Positions 38,403 through 41,651 of a DNA stretch of 41,651 nucleotides are shown piece by piece; within the stretch, counting starts at the first letter, position 1; each line of letters starts with the position of its first letter. A program made the position numbers and the translations under genes. This DNA comes from Candidatus Palauibacter denitrificans (GTDB taxonomy: Bacteria; Gemmatimonadota; Gemmatimonadetes; Palauibacterales; Palauibacteraceae), in NCBI GenBank assembly GCA_009841015.1, contig VXMQ01000100.1, forward strand, positions 1-41,651. The letters run 5' to 3'. The notes beneath the pieces were generated by a model. It was not told the DNA's origin and ran no database searches. It saw only the letters and a program-made list of their open reading frames with translations.

Positions 38403-38476
38403 GGGCCCGTAGCTCAGCCGGTTAGAGCAGGGGACTCATAATCCCAAGGTCGCAGGTTCGAATCCTGCCGGGCCCA
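38403..38476 (+). tRNA. tRNA with CAT anticodon (Met or lysidine-modified Ile2); CCA not encoded
   Basis: GGGCCCG TA GCTC AGCCGGTTA GAGC AGGGGACTCATAATCCC AAGGT CGCAGGTTCGAATCCTGC CGGGCCC A. Full cloverleaf pairing by eye. Confidence 0.95.
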
Positions 38477-38520
38477 TCTTCAGGATCCCTCGTACCACCA
38501 TCAAAGAGAAGGAGTCGTCC

Positions 38521-41500
38521 ATGCGGCCATGCCGGGTTCCGGTCTCCCGACGCGGGTCCACCCTCCTGTTCGCCGTTCTCGCACTGTGCTGCGTCGCCAC
38601 GTCGGAAGCGGCCGCGCAGGCCCAGGCGACGACCGGCGTCATTCGCGGCGTCGTCCGCGATCCGGTGGGAGCGCCCGTGGCCGGTGCCGCCGTGGTCATC
38701 GAACATCGCGCGACCGGCTTCTCGACGACCGTCGTGACGGGCTCCAACGGGGCGTTCGTGCGCACGCTCCTCCCACTGGGGGTCTATGACGTCACCGCCC
38801 GGGCGCTCGGACAGTTCGGCGACGAGCGCACCGAGGAGCTCGTGCTCCGGGTGGGAGAGGTGCTCGATCTCGTACTCGAATTCAAGCCCGTCGCGGTGTC
38901 CGAAATCACCGTGACGGCGGACCGGACGCCGCTTGTCGACACCGAGGACCCGTCGAGTGCCCATCGGCTCTCCGAGGAAGTCGTCGACAACCTGCCCAAC
39001 AACGGCCGCAACTTCCTCGACTACACGCTCCTCACTCCGGGTGTATCCGTGTCGCAGGGCCCGGACGGCGAAGTCCTCAACATCGGGGGACAGCGGGGCA
39101 TCTTCAACAACGTTTCCGTGGACGGAGCCGACTTCAACAACCCCTTCTTCGGCGAGCAGCGGGGTGGCCAGCGCCCCGCCTTCACCTTCAACCAGGACGC
39201 CATCGAAGAAGTCGTGGTAGTGAACCAGGGGGCGTCGGCGGAGTTCGGGCGCTCCGCGGGAGGCTTCGTGAACGTGATCACGAAGTCGGGCACGAACGCG
39301 TTCACGGGCTCCGCGCACTACTTCGGCCAGTGGGATGCCATCTCCACCGCCTACTCGAGCGAGCGGGGAGGCGGAAAGCCCGAGTTCGGGCGCGGACAAT
39401 TCGGCTTCACCCTCGGCGGCCCGATCGCGCGCGACCGGGCGTTTTTCTTCGTCGCCTACGACCAGCAGGAAGCGAGCGAGACGAAGCAGTTCACGCGCAA
39501 CATCGTGAACCGACCCGAACTCGAGAAGCTGGAGAACTTCCTGCAGGCGCAGTGGCCCGGCCTGTTCGACGCCGAGTTCGGCCCGATCCGCCGCACCGAC
39601 GACAACCGGGCGCTCGTGGCGAAGCTCGACTTCAACCTCAGCGACCGTCACCAGGCGTCCTTCAAGTACAACTACACCTGGTCCCAGCAGGTGAACGGGA
39701 CATTCGACGTGGACTCCTGGGGGCTCAGCGCCAACGGCCTCGAGGAGGACTTCTCCCACGCGATCAACGCGAGCCTGAGGTCGCAGCTTTCAAACACCGT
39801 CTCGAACGAGTTCCGCTTCCAGTACGCGCGCGAGGACCGGCCCCGGGGATACGAGGGACCCCTGATTCCGGGCTCCGCCCCGCCATCGCAGCCTGCCTTT
39901 GCGGCGATCGGCGGCCGCCCCTTCCCGGACATCGCGATGGACTTCGCGGACGGGTTCCGCATCGGGATGCCCTTCTTTCTTCCCATCGACCCGGGCTACG
40001 ACACCCGCATCCAGCTCGTCGACAACCTCTCCTTCCTCGCGGGCGATCACCTGTTCAAGGTGGGCGCGGAGTACAACCGCACGGGCGTCGGCCAACAGTT
40101 CATCGGCTTCGCGAACGGCCTGTACAAGTTCTCCTCCGTCGACGGATTCATGAACTTCGTCACGCAGGGGAACCGGTACGTCACCTGCTCCGACGGGTCC
40201 GACAGCGCGGAGGGCGTCTGTCCTCCGGGGACCGCGATCACCGGCCCCGTACTCCTCTACCTGCAGGCCCTCACGCTGGGGGACACTCCCGCCGAGCAGC
40301 TCGGACTGCAGGACTTCTCGATGCACGAACTCGGGCTCTTCATCCAGGACACCTGGCGCCCGCGCGACAACCTCACCCTGAACCTCGGCGTGCGCTGGGA
40401 GGGGTCGTGGCACCCGGGGATGTTCATCGAGCCCGGGGACACCTTCTACGGACCGTGGATCGGGACCGCGGGTTTTCCGTCGGACGGGACGATTCCGGAC
40501 GACCTCGACAACTTCCAGCCGCGCTTCGGGCTCGCCTGGGATCCGCGGGACGACGGGCGCACGCTCGTACGCGTGAACGCGGGGTCCTACTTCTCGCGCA
40601 TCCCGATGCTCGTGTTCGCGCAGCACCGCACGACGAACGGTGCGTTCCAGGGCACGCAGTTCGCGGCCAGCGACGCGACGTTCCTTCCGCCGCCGCCGCA
40701 GATCGGCGAATTCCTGACGCCGCCCCCGCCGGGCACGCCGCCCTTCCAGCCCGGCGTGAACATCGCGGACCGCAACCTCGAACTGCCGCGGACCTGGTCC
40801 TTCAACGTCGCGGTCGAGCATGCGCTGAGCGGGAACACCGCAGTGGAGCTTTCGCTCCAGCACGCCCGCACGGACAACCTGTTCCGCTTCGTGGACCGCA
40901 ACGCGGCGGAGCTCGGGGCGCCCTTCGCGGAGGGGGCCAGCGGGCTGGGGACCGTCACCGTGACCGAGAGCAGCGCGCGCTCCCGCTACAACGCCGTCAC
41001 ACTCGGGCTGCGCGGGGACGCTGCGCTCGACGGGAGGCTGAGTTTCGAGGCGAACTACACGCTGGGCTTCGACCGCTCGGACGACGATAACGAACGGGAT
41101 CCCTTCAACTTCTTCTACGCGACCGCAACCGATTTGGAGTCCGAGTACAACTGGTCGATCCGGGACCGCCGGCACCAGCTGACCGGCTTCATGCTCTTCG
41201 ATCTCGGGCGCGGCGTCGTCCTCAACCACGTCTTCCGATACCTCTCCGCATCGCCGATGTCGGAGAGTTGCGGCCCGACCGCAGCGAATCCTCTCGCCGC
41301 GCCGGCGGGCCAGCGTGCGGGCGCCCCGGCAGACCGCGTGTGCGCCGACGGTTCCGTCCTCAAGCGCAACACGCTCCGCCGCGAGAACGACTTCTTCACA
41401 TGGGATCTGCGACTCTCGAAGGCCTTCGACATCGGGGGCGGCCGCACGGTCGAGCCGATCCTGGAGGTCTTCAACCTGACGGGAGCCGACAACTTCCTCG

Positions 41501-41601
41501 ACACCGCGCAGACGGGGCTCCTGTTCAACTTCGACGGCACGATCCGGAGCGGCCTCGGCGACACTCGCCGTGCTCAACTCGGCGTCCGCGTCCGCTTCTA
41601 G
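38521..41601 (+). CDS. TonB-dependent receptor with carboxypeptidase-regulatory-like N-terminal domain
   Basis: Signal peptide, GVIRGVVRDPVGAPVAGAAVVIEHRATGF, VSEITVTADRTPLVDTED, plug motif NIGGQRGIFNNVSVDGADFNNPFFGEQRGG, SAEFGRSAGGFVNVITKSGTN, C-terminal RRAQLGVRVRF. Confidence 0.95.
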   Translation: MRPCRVPVSRRGSTLLFAVLALCCVATSEAAAQAQATTGVIRGVVRDPVGAPVAGAAVVIEHRATGFSTTVVTGSNGAFVRTLLPLGVYDVTARALGQFGDERTEELVLRVGEVLDLVLEFKPVAVSEITVTADRTPLVDTEDPSSAHRLSEEVVDNLPNNGRNFLDYTLLTPGVSVSQGPDGEVLNIGGQRGIFNNVSVDGADFNNPFFGEQRGGQRPAFTFNQDAIEEVVVVNQGASAEFGRSAGGFVNVITKSGTNAFTGSAHYFGQWDAISTAYSSERGGGKPEFGRGQFGFTLGGPIARDRAFFFVAYDQQEASETKQFTRNIVNRPELEKLENFLQAQWPGLFDAEFGPIRRTDDNRALVAKLDFNLSDRHQASFKYNYTWSQQVNGTFDVDSWGLSANGLEEDFSHAINASLRSQLSNTVSNEFRFQYAREDRPRGYEGPLIPGSAPPSQPAFAAIGGRPFPDIAMDFADGFRIGMPFFLPIDPGYDTRIQLVDNLSFLAGDHLFKVGAEYNRTGVGQQFIGFANGLYKFSSVDGFMNFVTQGNRYVTCSDGSDSAEGVCPPGTAITGPVLLYLQALTLGDTPAEQLGLQDFSMHELGLFIQDTWRPRDNLTLNLGVRWEGSWHPGMFIEPGDTFYGPWIGTAGFPSDGTIPDDLDNFQPRFGLAWDPRDDGRTLVRVNAGSYFSRIPMLVFAQHRTTNGAFQGTQFAASDATFLPPPPQIGEFLTPPPPGTPPFQPGVNIADRNLELPRTWSFNVAVEHALSGNTAVELSLQHARTDNLFRFVDRNAAELGAPFAEGASGLGTVTVTESSARSRYNAVTLGLRGDAALDGRLSFEANYTLGFDRSDDDNERDPFNFFYATATDLESEYNWSIRDRRHQLTGFMLFDLGRGVVLNHVFRYLSASPMSESCGPTAANPLAAPAGQRAGAPADRVCADGSVLKRNTLRRENDFFTWDLRLSKAFDIGGGRTVEPILEVFNLTGADNFLDTAQTGLLFNFDGTIRSGLGDTRRAQLGVRVRF

Positions 41602-41651
41602 CCCGGATTTCTCACACGCTGCCCGGAGCGCCGTCGTAGGCGCGGTTCGGG

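Noticed and set aside
38422-39759. 445- and 109-residue minus-strand ORFs ending in GPGRIRTCDLGIMSPLL and GPAGFEPATLGL
   Set aside because: These tails are well-known spurious translations of the antisense of tRNA genes; the locus is the CAT tRNA plus the TonB receptor.

Overview
High-GC bacterial chromosomal window with dense, mostly housekeeping gene content. The organism is not identifiable with certainty; a Gemmatimonadota-like source is only a guess. I support about 37 coding regions, one CAT-anticodon tRNA, one MITE-like inverted-repeat element and a few promoter/operator candidates. Main blocks are: a PIG-L deacetylase fragment; a small protein with a duplicated, unassigned domain; cupin/SDR/multicopper oxidase; tandem amidohydrolases; an iodotyrosine-deiodinase-like nitroreductase; hemH/hemY/hemE; ctaA; gltX-tadA; MerC-like and NhaC-like membrane proteins; pyrR-pyrB-pyrC; rpsT; scpA-scpB-rluB; a MoxR/DUF58/Bat operon; selD; tRNA; and a TonB-dependent receptor. 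The strongest hidden signal is selD. Its reading frame is split in the ORF track by an in-frame TGA at exactly the catalytic Cys/Sec position (RLTQYSHGAG-[TGA]-ACK), and a perfect 6-bp stem with a G-rich loop follows directly, as expected for a bacterial SECIS. This indicates a selenocysteine-containing selenophosphate synthetase. Also notable are a duplicated domain whose 15-residue motif PRQFHAKYPLQVKRR is identical in both copies while 9 of 15 codons differ synonymously, an IYD homolog with the E-Y-K substrate triad, and a 166-bp TA-flanked element whose terminal repeat supplies the tadA stop codon.
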